64,000 nt of DNA from an uncultured Bdellovibrionales bacterium (GTDB taxonomy: Bacteria > Bdellovibrionota > Bdellovibrionia > Bdellovibrionales > Bdellovibrionaceae), in contig CAIYID010000031.1 of NCBI GenBank assembly GCA_903926205.1, positions 124,001 to 188,000 of the forward strand. The letters are read 5' to 3'. The notes beneath the pieces were generated by a model. It made no database searches, was not told the origin of the DNA, and saw only the letters and a list, made by a program, of their open reading frames with translations. Numbering within the stretch: the stretch's first letter is position 1; each line of letters starts with the position of its first letter. Both the position numbers and the translations under genes were made by a program. Positions 44,348 to 52,997 of this stretch are shown in pieces.

Positions 44348-44447
44348 CCTCCGTTTAACCGAAGGAGGTCCGTATGACGAATTTTCTCTTGCGGTTGCTC
44401 CATCGTGTTACACAGATTTTTAACTAAACCACGGAGTCGGTCCCTCC
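44348..44447 (+). promoter_or_regulatory. Putative two-state RNA element around a micro-ORF
   Basis: The GGAGG ribosome site (44364-44368) can pair with CCTCC upstream (about 44349-44353), which would hide it, or with CCTCC downstream (44443-44447). TCCGT (44369-44373) is complementary to ACGGA (44431-44435), adding to the downstream pairing around the micro-ORF at 44374-44427. Alternative pairings of a ribosome site around a short ORF resemble attenuator or leader-peptide elements. The pairing is visible, but the regulatory role is inference and no regulated gene lies directly downstream. Confidence 0.35.
44374..44427 (+). CDS. Possible 17-residue micro-ORF with strong ribosome site
   Basis: ATG at 44374 follows AGGAGG by five bases, the best ribosome site in the 700-base gap between rplU and the porin. 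It encodes MTNFLLRLLHRVTQIFN, ending TAA. The peptide is short, amphipathic and basic, like leader peptides or small membrane-active peptides; I recognise no family. A shared hairpin terminator lies at 44609-44637. Because no coding gene follows on this strand, it could be a stand-alone small transcript. Existence as a gene is uncertain. Confidence 0.4.
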   Translation: MTNFLLRLLHRVTQIFN

Positions 44448-44485
44448 AAATCTGAGTTGGTGTTGCCACTTTTCAAGCTGACAAC

Positions 44486-44521
44486 TTTTTTGGCTTGTTT
44501 TTTGGCTTGTTTTTTGACTTG
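44486..44521. repeat. Three tandem 12-bp repeats
   Basis: TTTTTTGGCTTG occurs at 44486-44497 and 44498-44509, with a third copy carrying one G-to-A change at 44510-44521. It lies between the micro-ORF and the shared terminator. Function unknown; likely replication slippage. Confidence 0.8.
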
Positions 44522-44608
44522 GCGAACTTATTCACTTCAAACGCGTTTTTCTGTTAAGTCGTGATTTTGGAAAAGCAGAACATACAAAATTTGAAGTTTT
44601 CAAAAAAC

Positions 44609-44637
44609 AAAAACCCCAGCTTGTGGCTGGGGTTTTT
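44609..44637. terminator. Bidirectional intrinsic terminator
   Basis: AAAAACCCCAGC-TTGTG-GCTGGGGTTTTT forms a perfect GC-rich 7-bp core stem, extended by A/T pairs. The flanking A and T runs allow it to end transcription in both directions. It terminates the porin gene (stop at 44692, minus strand) and any plus-strand transcript of the micro-ORF region. Confidence 0.93.
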
Positions 44638-44691
44638 ATATTTTGTATTTCAAAAAATACCTTTTAAATCACGCGAAGCGCGACTTATCAA

Positions 44692-45792
44692 TTATTTCAA
44701 GAAATCACCCATGTAACGGATGCCTGCATAAGCATATGCGCCAGTGACTGACGCATTAGTAACGCCAGCTTGTGTAGCATAAGTAGTTGAACCACTTACG
44801 TAAGCCAATTCATAACGGAATGGATCAGCAGCATTCTTTTTATATTCGCCAGCAATAGAAAAGTTTGTTGCTGTGTCTGTAACGTCTGCTCCAGCCGTTT
44901 GGTAACCTTGACGAGATGAAGATTCAATTTTCACCCATGGAGACCAGTGACCCAGGTCATAGCGAGCTGTTCCAACAATTGAGCTAAGAGTTTGGCCATT
45001 GCCAGAAACTGCGGAATTAGTAATTGTTTGAGCGTCGTAATCCAACTCAAATTTCCAGTCGTCCATTTTGTAAGACACACCAACATTGAGTGGTTGTTGG
45101 TTGATATCTTTTGTTCCACTCACGCCTTGAGCAAGGCTGTGGTAGCTAGCTCGAACACCGAAGTTGCCAAAAGTACCGAAGTACCAAAGACCAACACTTG
45201 GACGTGTTTGATCAGTTGCCGCATTATTGTTTAAGAATGCAAAACCCATTTTTTGGTTGTCTGCAAGAGTGTAAATCAATTGTGCGCCAGTGAAGTATTT
45301 ATTCGCCAAATAGCTTTGGGAAGTGAAATACATATCGCCACCACTGTATTGTCCTTCAAAACCAGAAAATCCAACATCAGCCAATTTACCCGCTTGCCAA
45401 TTTAGACCTTCAAAAATTGAAGACTCTGCGTATGCGAAATCGACTAAGTCATTAGGTTGATATGAAGGTTGCCCGCTAAGAAGAAGCCCGGTCGCCGCTG
45501 TAGCAACAGGAACACTTTTTGCTGTGTTCCCATTCATTCCATCAGATACCGTTTGTGTTACTGCACCAAAGTTCAAAAAGTTCAAACGAGTTTTAAAATT
45601 CACTTCACCAGCTTGTCCTGCGCCAGCAAGTCTTAATCGGCTGAATTGAAAAGCACTGAGGCCTGTTGATGTGGATGTTGTTTTGCTGTTCGACGTTGCA
45701 GACACGTAGTCGTAACGAGTGTCCAAAGACAGACCCGCAAATGCTGGTGTTGCCATTGCAACTACCACTGCTGTTGCTAAAAATTTTCTCAT
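44692..45792 (-). CDS. Porin-like outer-membrane beta-barrel protein
   Basis: The 366-residue product has a signal peptide (MRKFLATAVVVAMATPAFA, cleavage after residue 19), followed by many alternating-hydrophobicity beta strands with Gly/Tyr/Asn turns. The end is GIRYMGDFLK, not the usual terminal Phe. Composition and size fit a 14-16-strand porin. A perfect GGAGGAGG ribosome site precedes the ATG, and a strong terminator follows, which suggests high expression. The upstream 166 bases contain a TCTAGG-TT-CCTAGA palindrome (about 45834-45848). Confidence 0.82.
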   Translation of the reverse strand: MRKFLATAVVVAMATPAFAGLSLDTRYDYVSATSNSKTTSTSTGLSAFQFSRLRLAGAGQAGEVNFKTRLNFLNFGAVTQTVSDGMNGNTAKSVPVATAATGLLLSGQPSYQPNDLVDFAYAESSIFEGLNWQAGKLADVGFSGFEGQYSGGDMYFTSQSYLANKYFTGAQLIYTLADNQKMGFAFLNNNAATDQTRPSVGLWYFGTFGNFGVRASYHSLAQGVSGTKDINQQPLNVGVSYKMDDWKFELDYDAQTITNSAVSGNGQTLSSIVGTARYDLGHWSPWVKIESSSRQGYQTAGADVTDTATNFSIAGEYKKNAADPFRYELAYVSGSTTYATQAGVTNASVTGAYAYAGIRYMGDFLK

Positions 45793-45958
45793 GATGCCTC
45801 CTCCATTTTTTAAATGGGCATATTTATGTTTATCTAGGTTCCTAGACTTTTGTTAACAGACTGATTTAATCAACAAGGTCTAGGCGAAGCCAAGCCTTCT
45901 TTTTTAATTAGAATTATTCTGATTATACGCGTTAGTGTCTTATGTTACGTTGCGCGCT

Positions 45959-47470
45959 CTATGTGATGAAAATTTCGTATTGCTCGATGTGGTAGGTGGG
46001 CTCCATCTTAAATTGTATGGAGCGACCGAGCTTCGCTTCTGTAAATGCTAACATTTCAGCATCGACTTCATAAATCCAATCCACCAAATCCGTGTGGCAG
46101 TGAACATTGATTACAGATTTTTTGTTTTCTAGTTGAGGCAAATCGCGTTCAAGTTCGCGGAAAATTTCATTCGCAACCGTGGACTTCCTCTTTATATAGC
46201 CTTTTCCTTCGCAGTAAGAGCAGGGCTCACAAAGAGTTTTACTCAAGCTTGGGCGGATTCTTTTCCGAGTCATCTCCACAAGGCCAAGGGTCGACATCGA
46301 GACCACATTGGTGCGCGCACGATCGCGCTCTAACTCTTCGGCTAAAACAGTGAGAACTTTTTCCCGGTGCAATTCTTTTTCCATATCGATAAAATCGATA
46401 ATGATGATTCCACCGATATTGCGAATCCTCATTTGATGAGCAATTTCCTTCACGGCCTCAAGATTTGTTTTTAAAATGGTCTCTTCCAGATCTTTTTTGC
46501 CAACATAGCGACCGGTGTTCACATCAATGACAACCAAAGCTTCGGCCTCATCGATGACAATAGAGCCCCCCGACTTCAGCCAAACTTTCCGATCCATGGA
46601 GCGCGAAATTTCCATTTCAATATCGTAAAGGTCAAAAAGGGGTTTTTTTTCATCATAATAGATGATGTTTTGTTTATATTTGGGCATCAGCTGCGCGACA
46701 AAGTTTTTCACTTTGCGGTGGACCTCAGGATCATCCACCCAAACCGCCGTCACAGATTCATTCATCATGTCGCGAAGAGCCCGCTGCTCCACATCTAACT
46801 CCGCATGAATCATTCCTATGGTTTTTTTCTTCTCATAGGCTTTCATGATGTCCTGACTGAGTCGCTCCAAATAATCGATGTCAGTTTTTAATTGCTCGTC
46901 AGTCGCGCCCTCCCCTGCGGTGCGCACAATCACACCACCGGAGTGACTGATTTTTTGCACAGCCAGACGTAGTCGCTCGCGCTCTTCTTCGTTTTCAATG
47001 CGACGACTGATTCCCAAGTGCCGCACACTTGGCATAAAAACAACAAAGCGCCCTGGCAGAGAAAGATGAGTTGTGATCCGCGCCCCTTTGGTACCAAGAG
47101 GATCTTTTGCAACTTGCACTAAAATGTACTGGCCTTCTTTGATCAAGTCTTGAATAGGCACCTTGGAGTTGTCGGCAATTTTTTCGGAAGTGGGCTCCTC
47201 AAGATTTTTATCTTCTTCTTCGTCCTCAAAACTATCATCCACTTCATCCCGAATATCGCCGACATAAAGAAAAGCCGCTTTTTCTAATCCGATATCCACA
47301 AAGGCCGCCTGCATCCCGGGCAGAACTCGAATGACTTTGCCCCGATGAATGGAGCCAACTAAAGTCGGGGAACTTTTTGTTTCAATTTTTAAGTCGGTAA
47401 TAACTCCGCCGTCCAAATAAGCGACGCGTGTTTCCTGAGGTCGAACATTAATTAAAATTTCTGCTGCCAT
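45959..47470 (-). CDS. rng: Ribonuclease E/G family endoribonuclease (RNase G-like)
   Basis: The 503-residue enzyme has the RNase E/G catalytic core without the long degradosome-scaffold tail of RNase E. Seen in order: MAAEILINVRPQETRVAYLD, an S1 domain (VGSIHRGKVIRVLPGMQAAF) interrupted by an acidic insert (about residues 75-102), the catalytic Asp pair in VVIDVNTG and IIIDFIDM, and the zinc-link cysteines in CEPCSYCEGKG. It processes and degrades RNA from 5' monophosphate ends. It is divergent from pilT across 117 bases. Confidence 0.94.
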   Translation of the reverse strand: MAAEILINVRPQETRVAYLDGGVITDLKIETKSSPTLVGSIHRGKVIRVLPGMQAAFVDIGLEKAAFLYVGDIRDEVDDSFEDEEEDKNLEEPTSEKIADNSKVPIQDLIKEGQYILVQVAKDPLGTKGARITTHLSLPGRFVVFMPSVRHLGISRRIENEEERERLRLAVQKISHSGGVIVRTAGEGATDEQLKTDIDYLERLSQDIMKAYEKKKTIGMIHAELDVEQRALRDMMNESVTAVWVDDPEVHRKVKNFVAQLMPKYKQNIIYYDEKKPLFDLYDIEMEISRSMDRKVWLKSGGSIVIDEAEALVVIDVNTGRYVGKKDLEETILKTNLEAVKEIAHQMRIRNIGGIIIIDFIDMEKELHREKVLTVLAEELERDRARTNVVSMSTLGLVEMTRKRIRPSLSKTLCEPCSYCEGKGYIKRKSTVANEIFRELERDLPQLENKKSVINVHCHTDLVDWIYEVDAEMLAFTEAKLGRSIQFKMEPTYHIEQYEIFIT

Positions 47471-47587
47471 GAGCGCTCCTCATTCTCGACCAAAGTTTTG
47501 GTGAGGTGTTGATCCGGTCTTTAAAATTGTCCAACCACTTAATGTTGTTCGATCCCCTGCCGATAAGAGTGTACGTAGGAGTTCATT

Positions 47588-48658
47588 ATGGCAAGTGTTG
47601 ATGATCTGTTTAAAATTATGATTGCACAAGGAGCTTCTGATCTTCATATCACTAGTGGTGCTCCCCCCTATTTGCGTTTGCATGGACACATGCTGCCAAT
47701 GAACTTTAAAACCCTCTCGAATCAAGAGGTTCAGGGTTTAATCTTTGAGATTTTATCAGAAAAACAAAAAAAACAATTTATTGAACGCTGGGAGCTTGAT
47801 TTTGCCTACCTCGCGGAGGGTGGCCTAGGCCGCTTTCGTTGCAACGTCTTTATGCAGCGAAAAGGTTTGGGCGCAGTGTTTCGAACCATTCCTGAAAAAA
47901 TTAAAACGCCACAAGAATTAAATTTACCACAAGCCATTATGGATCTCATTGAGGTGGAAAAAGGCTTGATTCTTGTTACGGGCCCCACGGGCTCTGGTAA
48001 ATCGACAACTCTGGCCGCTTTGATTCATCATATAAATATGGTCAAAGAGGCCCACATTATCACGGTCGAAGATCCTATCGAGTTTGTGCATCAAAATAAT
48101 AAATGTTTGATCAATCAACGGGAAGTGGGCTCTCACACAAAATCTTTTGCCAATGCTTTAAAAAGTGCTCTTCGCGAAGACCCGGATATTTTGCTGGTGG
48201 GTGAGCTTCGTGATTTGGAAACGATTTCTCTGGCTCTGACGGCGGCAGAAACTGGCCACTTGGTTTTTGCCACTCTTCATACGAACTCTTGCGCCAAAAC
48301 GATTGACCGAATCATCGATGTTTTCCCGGAAGGGCAACAGGCGCAAATTCGATCGATGTTGGCGGACTCGCTTCGTGGCGTGGTCGCGCAAACACTCTTT
48401 TCACGAGCTGATGGCGAGGGGCGCGTTGCTGCTTTTGAAATTATGCGAAACACGCGCGCGATTGCGAACTTGATTCGTGAAGGAAAAAATCATCAAATCA
48501 ATTCGTCCATTCAAACGGGAGCCAAGAACGGCATGGTCTTGTTTGAAAAATTCATCGATGATTTGGTTAAAAGAGGCAAGGTTTCAAAAGTTGATGCCAT
48601 GAGCTTTCTTGGCGGAGAAGAAAACACCTCTGGAATTATGGAAAAGAAAGCGATCTGA
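47588..48658 (+). CDS. pilT: Type IV pilus retraction ATPase PilT
   Basis: PilT is the hexameric motor that depolymerises type IV pili, driving twitching and DNA or prey contact. The 356-residue protein has the N-terminal PAS-like domain (ASDLHITSGAPPYLRLHG), Walker A GPTGSGKST near residue 135, the Asp box VEDPIEFVH, Walker B LREDPDILLVGELRD, the His box GHLVFATLHTNS and the C-terminal IMRNTRAIANLIREGK loop, a PilT rather than PilU signature. It stands alone between rng (divergent) and a small exported gene. MglA in the same window belongs to a pathway that controls such motors. Confidence 0.96.
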   Translation: MASVDDLFKIMIAQGASDLHITSGAPPYLRLHGHMLPMNFKTLSNQEVQGLIFEILSEKQKKQFIERWELDFAYLAEGGLGRFRCNVFMQRKGLGAVFRTIPEKIKTPQELNLPQAIMDLIEVEKGLILVTGPTGSGKSTTLAALIHHINMVKEAHIITVEDPIEFVHQNNKCLINQREVGSHTKSFANALKSALREDPDILLVGELRDLETISLALTAAETGHLVFATLHTNSCAKTIDRIIDVFPEGQQAQIRSMLADSLRGVVAQTLFSRADGEGRVAAFEIMRNTRAIANLIREGKNHQINSSIQTGAKNGMVLFEKFIDDLVKRGKVSKVDAMSFLGGEENTSGIMEKKAI

Positions 48659-48702
48659 GCGGTTTGATCATTACCACTTAAATTGAACTATTTCGCTCAA
48701 AC

Positions 48703-49080
48703 TTAAAATTCCCAAGACCAGGCAAGGCTTGGTCTTGGATTTCTATTTTTCTGCGCTAACTCCTTGATCGGATCTAATGCGTTAAACCCCAAGGATGATT
48801 CTGTGGCTTGTGTTGTCACATAAACGGTTCCGCCGATAAGCCCTAACGCAAAGCCTGAAGTGATATTTCCAATATGGTTTTGCGGATCACCGTAAAAACT
48901 CAAAGTGCTAATTCCAAGAACCGCACCACCGACTCCGCAAAAAATAATGGTTGCAATATTTCGTCGAACACTCCCCGTGCTTGTCATCGTCGCTTGTGCT
49001 TGGCTCTGTACAGGAATTAGAATGGTCGATAAAACCATCAATAATTGGATAAAAAATGTGATCACCTTCATTTTTGACAT
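48703..49080 (-). CDS. Small exported membrane-associated protein, unknown function
   Basis: The 125-residue product has a signal peptide (cleavage near SQAQA at residue 29), then two hydrophobic Gly-rich segments (about 42-60 and 74-92) and a polar C-terminus ending SLAWSWEF. The paired Gly-rich segments suggest a small membrane protein. No family is recognised. It is convergent with pilT and divergent from the thymidine phosphorylase gene. Confidence 0.65.
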   Translation of the reverse strand: MSKMKVITFFIQLLMVLSTILIPVQSQAQATMTSTGSVRRNIATIIFCGVGGAVLGISTLSFYGDPQNHIGNITSGFALGLIGGTVYVTTQATESSLGFNALDPIKELAQKNRNPRPSLAWSWEF

Positions 49081-49172
49081 TTAAAACTCCGGTTGCTAGC
49101 CTCTTCTGAATCCTAGGTTAAGGAGCCGCGTAGTGCAAGGCAGAAAAAACCGGAAAAAAGACAGGAAAAATA

Positions 49173-50477
49173 ATGATTGCCTCTGAAGTGATTAAAAAAA
49201 AACGGGATGGCGGTTCGCTTTCGGAGTCTGAAATCTCAGAATTCATTAACGCTTATACCGAAGGAAGTTTACCTGATTATCAAATGTCCGCGCTCTTAAT
49301 GGCGATTTTTTTGCGTGGAATGGAAGAGCCTGAAACTCTTGCCCTGACTCGCACCATGCTTCATTCAGGAGTGGTCTTAGATTTTTCAGATATTCCGGTC
49401 GCCAAAGTCGATAAACACAGCACGGGCGGCGTGGGCGACAAAACAAGTTTAATTTTAGGTCCGATTGTTGCTGCTTGCGGTTTAGCGGTACCCATGATTT
49501 CGGGTCGCGGACTTGGACACACTGGCGGCACTCTAGATAAATTAGAAGCCATTCCTGGTTTTAATGTTGAGCTCTCGCTGGAACAATTTAAAGCTGCAAT
49601 TAAAAAACATCACATCGCCTTTATCGGTCAGACGAAAGAAATTTGTCCAGCGGACAAAAAAATCTACGCATTACGTGATGTCACTGGAACCGTGGAAAGT
49701 CTTCCGCTTATTTGTGCCTCTATTATGTCCAAAAAATTAGCCGAGGGGATCGATGCTTTAGTTTTAGATGTTAAATTTGGTTCTGGAGCTTTTATGAAAA
49801 GTCCTGCTGATGCGGAAAAACTAGCTCGAAGTCTTTGCGCCATTGCGCGCGGCTATGGAAAAAAAGTTTCTGCGCTATTAACAAATATGGATCAACCCTT
49901 AGGACAATTTGCCGGTAACTCCCTCGAAGTTGATGAATGTTTAGAAATCCTGAAGAACGAGGCCTCCCCTCATAATAAAAAAATACAGGCGAACACTCGG
50001 GAGCTTTCTTTGCAACTATCTGCACAGATGCTTTTATTAGGTGGTGCGGTCGTTAATTTAGCTGAAGGCTATAAAAAAGCTGAGGCCGCACTTTTGAGCG
50101 GCAAAGCATTTGAAAAATTTGAAGAGCTTTGCCTCATTCACAATGGTCGCTTGCGTGAGCTACCAAAACCCAAACACCGCTTGGAAATTAAAGCCAAAGA
50201 CGCTGGTTTTGTACAAAGTTTTGAAACGGAAAAAATCGGGCTTGTCGGAATTAAAATCAGAGCGGGCCGATCAGTTACAAAAGATGTGATTGAACCCACG
50301 GCTGGAATTGAATTTCATCAAAAAATTGGCGACAAGATTCAGCGTGGCGATTTGCTGTTTACCTTGTTTGGAGCTGATTTAGAATTACTCCAACGAACTG
50401 AAAATGACTTAGCCTCAACAATCACTCTCGGCGCCTCTCTAAAAACTTCGCCGGATCTTATCTGGAAGGAAATATAA
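49173..50477 (+). CDS. deoA: Thymidine/pyrimidine-nucleoside phosphorylase
   Basis: The 434-residue enzyme splits thymidine (and possibly uridine) into base and (deoxy)ribose-1-phosphate. It has DKHSTGGVGDKTSL with the phosphate loop, ISGRGLGHTGGTLDKLEAI, and the C-terminal swapped domain. The family is thymidine phosphorylase type II/Pdp; uridine use cannot be told from sequence. It precedes the purine phosphorylase by 4 bases, forming a nucleoside-salvage pair suitable for using prey nucleosides. Confidence 0.94.
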   Translation: MIASEVIKKKRDGGSLSESEISEFINAYTEGSLPDYQMSALLMAIFLRGMEEPETLALTRTMLHSGVVLDFSDIPVAKVDKHSTGGVGDKTSLILGPIVAACGLAVPMISGRGLGHTGGTLDKLEAIPGFNVELSLEQFKAAIKKHHIAFIGQTKEICPADKKIYALRDVTGTVESLPLICASIMSKKLAEGIDALVLDVKFGSGAFMKSPADAEKLARSLCAIARGYGKKVSALLTNMDQPLGQFAGNSLEVDECLEILKNEASPHNKKIQANTRELSLQLSAQMLLLGGAVVNLAEGYKKAEAALLSGKAFEKFEELCLIHNGRLRELPKPKHRLEIKAKDAGFVQSFETEKIGLVGIKIRAGRSVTKDVIEPTAGIEFHQKIGDKIQRGDLLFTLFGADLELLQRTENDLASTITLGASLKTSPDLIWKEI

Positions 50478-50481
50478 ATTT

Positions 50482-51315
50482 ATGGAAAATTTTTCGAACA
50501 CCGCTCACAAACTTCAAGAGACCGTCCAATATCTTCGCACTAAAACTCAAGCCAAACCCAGTATTGGAATTGTTTTAGGTTCAGGACTTGGAGCCTTCGT
50601 GAACGAAATTCAAGTCGACACGAGGCTTCCTTTTCATGAAATTCCTCATTTTATGCCAACGACCGTTGAGGGCCATCAAGGAAATATGATCTTTGGAAAA
50701 GTCGGCGAGCAACAAGTGGTGGCTCTTCAGGGACGCAATCATTTTTACGAGGGACATTCCATGGACACCGTGGTTTTCCCCACTCGCGTTCTTGCTCTTT
50801 TAGGAATTCAGGTTTTGATTTTGACAAATTCCGCTGGCGGAATGGCTGATGGAATGCAAGCTGGAGATTTTATGATCATCGATGATCATATTAATTTTGC
50901 GGGCACCAATCCTTTGATTGGCCCAAATATTAAAGAGTTTGGACCTCGTTTTCCCGATATGTCGGAAGCTTATGATCGAAAACTTACCGATTTACTAGAG
51001 GCGACGATGAAAAAAAATAAAGTTCGTTACCATCGAGGTGTTTACGGTGGCTTAACTGGTCCTACCTACGAAACTCCTGCGGAGGTTCGCTTTTTAAAAA
51101 TTGCTGGCTGTTCGGCGGTAGGAATGAGTACCGTTTCTGAGTGTATCGCCGCCAATCATATGGGTTTGCGCGTCTCTGCAATCAGCTGCATTTCTAATTT
51201 AGCGGCTGGAATTTCAAAAAATAAATTAACTCATGCCGAAGTCACTGAAACCGGGCGCCTAGTGGAAAAAGATTTCACCCGTGTTTTGAAGGAATTTGTT
51301 ATTTCGATCAGCTAG
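50482..51315 (+). CDS. punA: Purine-nucleoside phosphorylase (trimeric type)
   Basis: The 277-residue enzyme phosphorolyses inosine and guanosine. It has the phosphate-binding VLGSGLGAF, GRNHFYEGH, TNSAGGM, the nucleoside loop GDFMIIDDHINFAGTNPLIGPN, and ETPAEVRFLKIAGCSAVGMSTV. These match the PNP/MTAP family (PunA/XapA-like) of trimeric enzymes. It is co-transcribed with the pyrimidine phosphorylase 4 bases upstream. A T-rich GAGGGT...ACCCTC stem near 51330-51355 may end transcription. Confidence 0.94.
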   Translation: MENFSNTAHKLQETVQYLRTKTQAKPSIGIVLGSGLGAFVNEIQVDTRLPFHEIPHFMPTTVEGHQGNMIFGKVGEQQVVALQGRNHFYEGHSMDTVVFPTRVLALLGIQVLILTNSAGGMADGMQAGDFMIIDDHINFAGTNPLIGPNIKEFGPRFPDMSEAYDRKLTDLLEATMKKNKVRYHRGVYGGLTGPTYETPAEVRFLKIAGCSAVGMSTVSECIAANHMGLRVSAISCISNLAAGISKNKLTHAEVTETGRLVEKDFTRVLKEFVISIS

Positions 51316-51340
51316 TTTTTTCAAAACATCAGAGGGTTTT

Positions 51341-52777
51341 TTAATCAAACACCCTCGGACAAAATAGATGATCAAAAAAATGAGATAAAGGATCCGTCCT
51401 TAGTGACGATTTACTTTCCGCTGATACCGCTTGAGCGGCACGGTGCTGTGCTTCGCGTTTTTTCTCAATAAAGGTTAAAAGTCTTTGATAAACTCGAACT
51501 TCGTTTGGCCCTGCAGTTTGACTTGTTGTGCGAATTCTCTCTAAAAAATCTTTGGCCGCAATAAGATTATAGCTTTCGAGATGGGTCAACAATTCAATGA
51601 CTTTTTTGTTATAAAGCGGCGAAATTGGTATCAGATCAAAATACTCATTAAGACTTTTAATTCGTTTTTCTATGGAAGGGTTTTTTAAATTTGATCCCTT
51701 CATGAAATCTGCAAGTTCTGCCTGTTGAATGGGACGCGGAATTAATTCTTTGAAATCCTTATACTTAAGCCCGACCTCTTCCACATAAATAAAAAATCTT
51801 GTAAGTAATTCCGATGGGGAAAAAGTGGTGCGATCTGAGGCTGTGTAAACGATGGGAGTTTTTATTTTTTTTAAATACTTGATTCTGCCCTCAATGAGTC
51901 GAGCGATCAAATTGAATTCATTTTGACTGCTTTGTATCCAAACGGCTCGCAATTCCATTGGTGCGTCGTGGTTGAGATAGAACGGGGTTTTTTCTAAATA
52001 TTTTATTCCGAGGGCTTGGTTATGTTTAGCGCCCCGATCTTGGCTATAGGTTTGAGTATAAACTTTGCTTAAAATCCCGTTTGCTACATTCCATATCCCT
52101 TTATAATCTTTATTCATCGTTTTCTCGATAACTTCCTGTAAAGCTGAACGCTGCTCAATTCCTAAAACAGATAAGGGTGGACCATTTGATATATCCTGAC
52201 CAAGGCTCCCCAGGGCTAAATCTGGATGATTAGCGTAATCAACAAAAAAACGTAAAAATTGTATGGGGTCATCTCCGAATGCTGATCGTGCCCCTATATT
52301 AAAATGGGTGTTTTCACCTGGTTTAACATAAAGCTTTATCTCATTGGCATTTTTAAAAATTTGATCATTGATAAACGTCGCCTTTTGCTCAAGCGTTTTT
52401 AATGTCGATGGTTTAAATGTGATCTCCACACAGGAAGGATCATAACTAATTTTAAACCACCAGCCATCAGAATATTCTACTTTATAGTCTGCATCCTCTT
52501 TCCATTTTCCAGGAACCTCCATCACCGTGCAGTCTGCAATCAAACAACGCTCTCGCATATGTTCAACAAATCTCATCTGGGCTTTTTTTTCCTCGGTCGT
52601 TCTGGGGTCTACCACATCAAAATCTTGAGACCCAGGGACAAAAAATTCGTACTCAGCACCATAGGTGAATTCAGATTCCAACTCCACAGCCCCGGCGGCA
52701 GAAAAAGGAAGTACGAAAAAGCAGATCATCAATAGACGTGCCAAAAGTTGCGAAACAGCTGTATTAAAGTTAGTCAT
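51341..52777 (-). CDS. Exported amidoligase-like (ATP-dependent ligase fold) protein
   Basis: The 478-residue product starts at the ATG at 52777, preceded by AGAGAGAAG; an upstream start (52837) adds 20 residues without a better site. It has a signal peptide (to about SAAGA) followed by FTYGAEYEFF, then FKISYDPSCVEITF and HFNIGA. The order of an acidic pair (E-x-E), a substrate strand with a conserved E, and H-x-N-x-G resembles amidoligase/glutamine-synthetase-like active sites. Export to the periplasm is unusual for an ATP-using enzyme, so the match may be structural only. Function unknown. Confidence 0.6.
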   Translation of the reverse strand: MTNFNTAVSQLLARLLMICFFVLPFSAAGAVELESEFTYGAEYEFFVPGSQDFDVVDPRTTEEKKAQMRFVEHMRERCLIADCTVMEVPGKWKEDADYKVEYSDGWWFKISYDPSCVEITFKPSTLKTLEQKATFINDQIFKNANEIKLYVKPGENTHFNIGARSAFGDDPIQFLRFFVDYANHPDLALGSLGQDISNGPPLSVLGIEQRSALQEVIEKTMNKDYKGIWNVANGILSKVYTQTYSQDRGAKHNQALGIKYLEKTPFYLNHDAPMELRAVWIQSSQNEFNLIARLIEGRIKYLKKIKTPIVYTASDRTTFSPSELLTRFFIYVEEVGLKYKDFKELIPRPIQQAELADFMKGSNLKNPSIEKRIKSLNEYFDLIPISPLYNKKVIELLTHLESYNLIAAKDFLERIRTTSQTAGPNEVRVYQRLLTFIEKKREAQHRAAQAVSAESKSSLRTDPLSHFFDHLFCPRVFD

Positions 52778-52919
52778 GATCTTCTCTCTGTAGTTCTGAT
52801 AAACTCGTGATCTATTTGTTGGTTCTGTATAGTTCAAATCTCAAGCCAAACCCGACGCGCAAGACGCTAGGACCTTAATCTAGGCTAGTTTTAATTCCTC
52901 GACTCAATATAAGACAGAT

Positions 52920-52993
52920 TCTCCCCGAAGAGCTAACCGGTGCCTATTCACCACGGCGTCTCACTGAAGAGACTGGCCCCCGGGAAAGGGAGA
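52920..52993 (+). promoter_or_regulatory. Structured 5' leader of the subtilisin-like gene
   Basis: TCTCCC (52920-52925) can pair with GGGAGA (52988-52993), enclosing hairpins GGTG-CACC (52939-52942/52949-52952) and GTCTC-ACTGAA-GAGAC (52958-52973). The closing 3' strand is also the ribosome-binding region before the ATG at 52998, and the CCCC at 52977-52980 can compete for it. This looks like a switchable leader. I match it to no known riboswitch class. Confidence 0.4.
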
Positions 52994-52997
52994 CAAG

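Noticed and set aside
52860-52997. c-di-GMP (GEMM) riboswitch before the protease gene
   Set aside because: The stems do not match the GEMM-I or GEMM-II conserved loops I remember. Only a generic structured leader is claimed.
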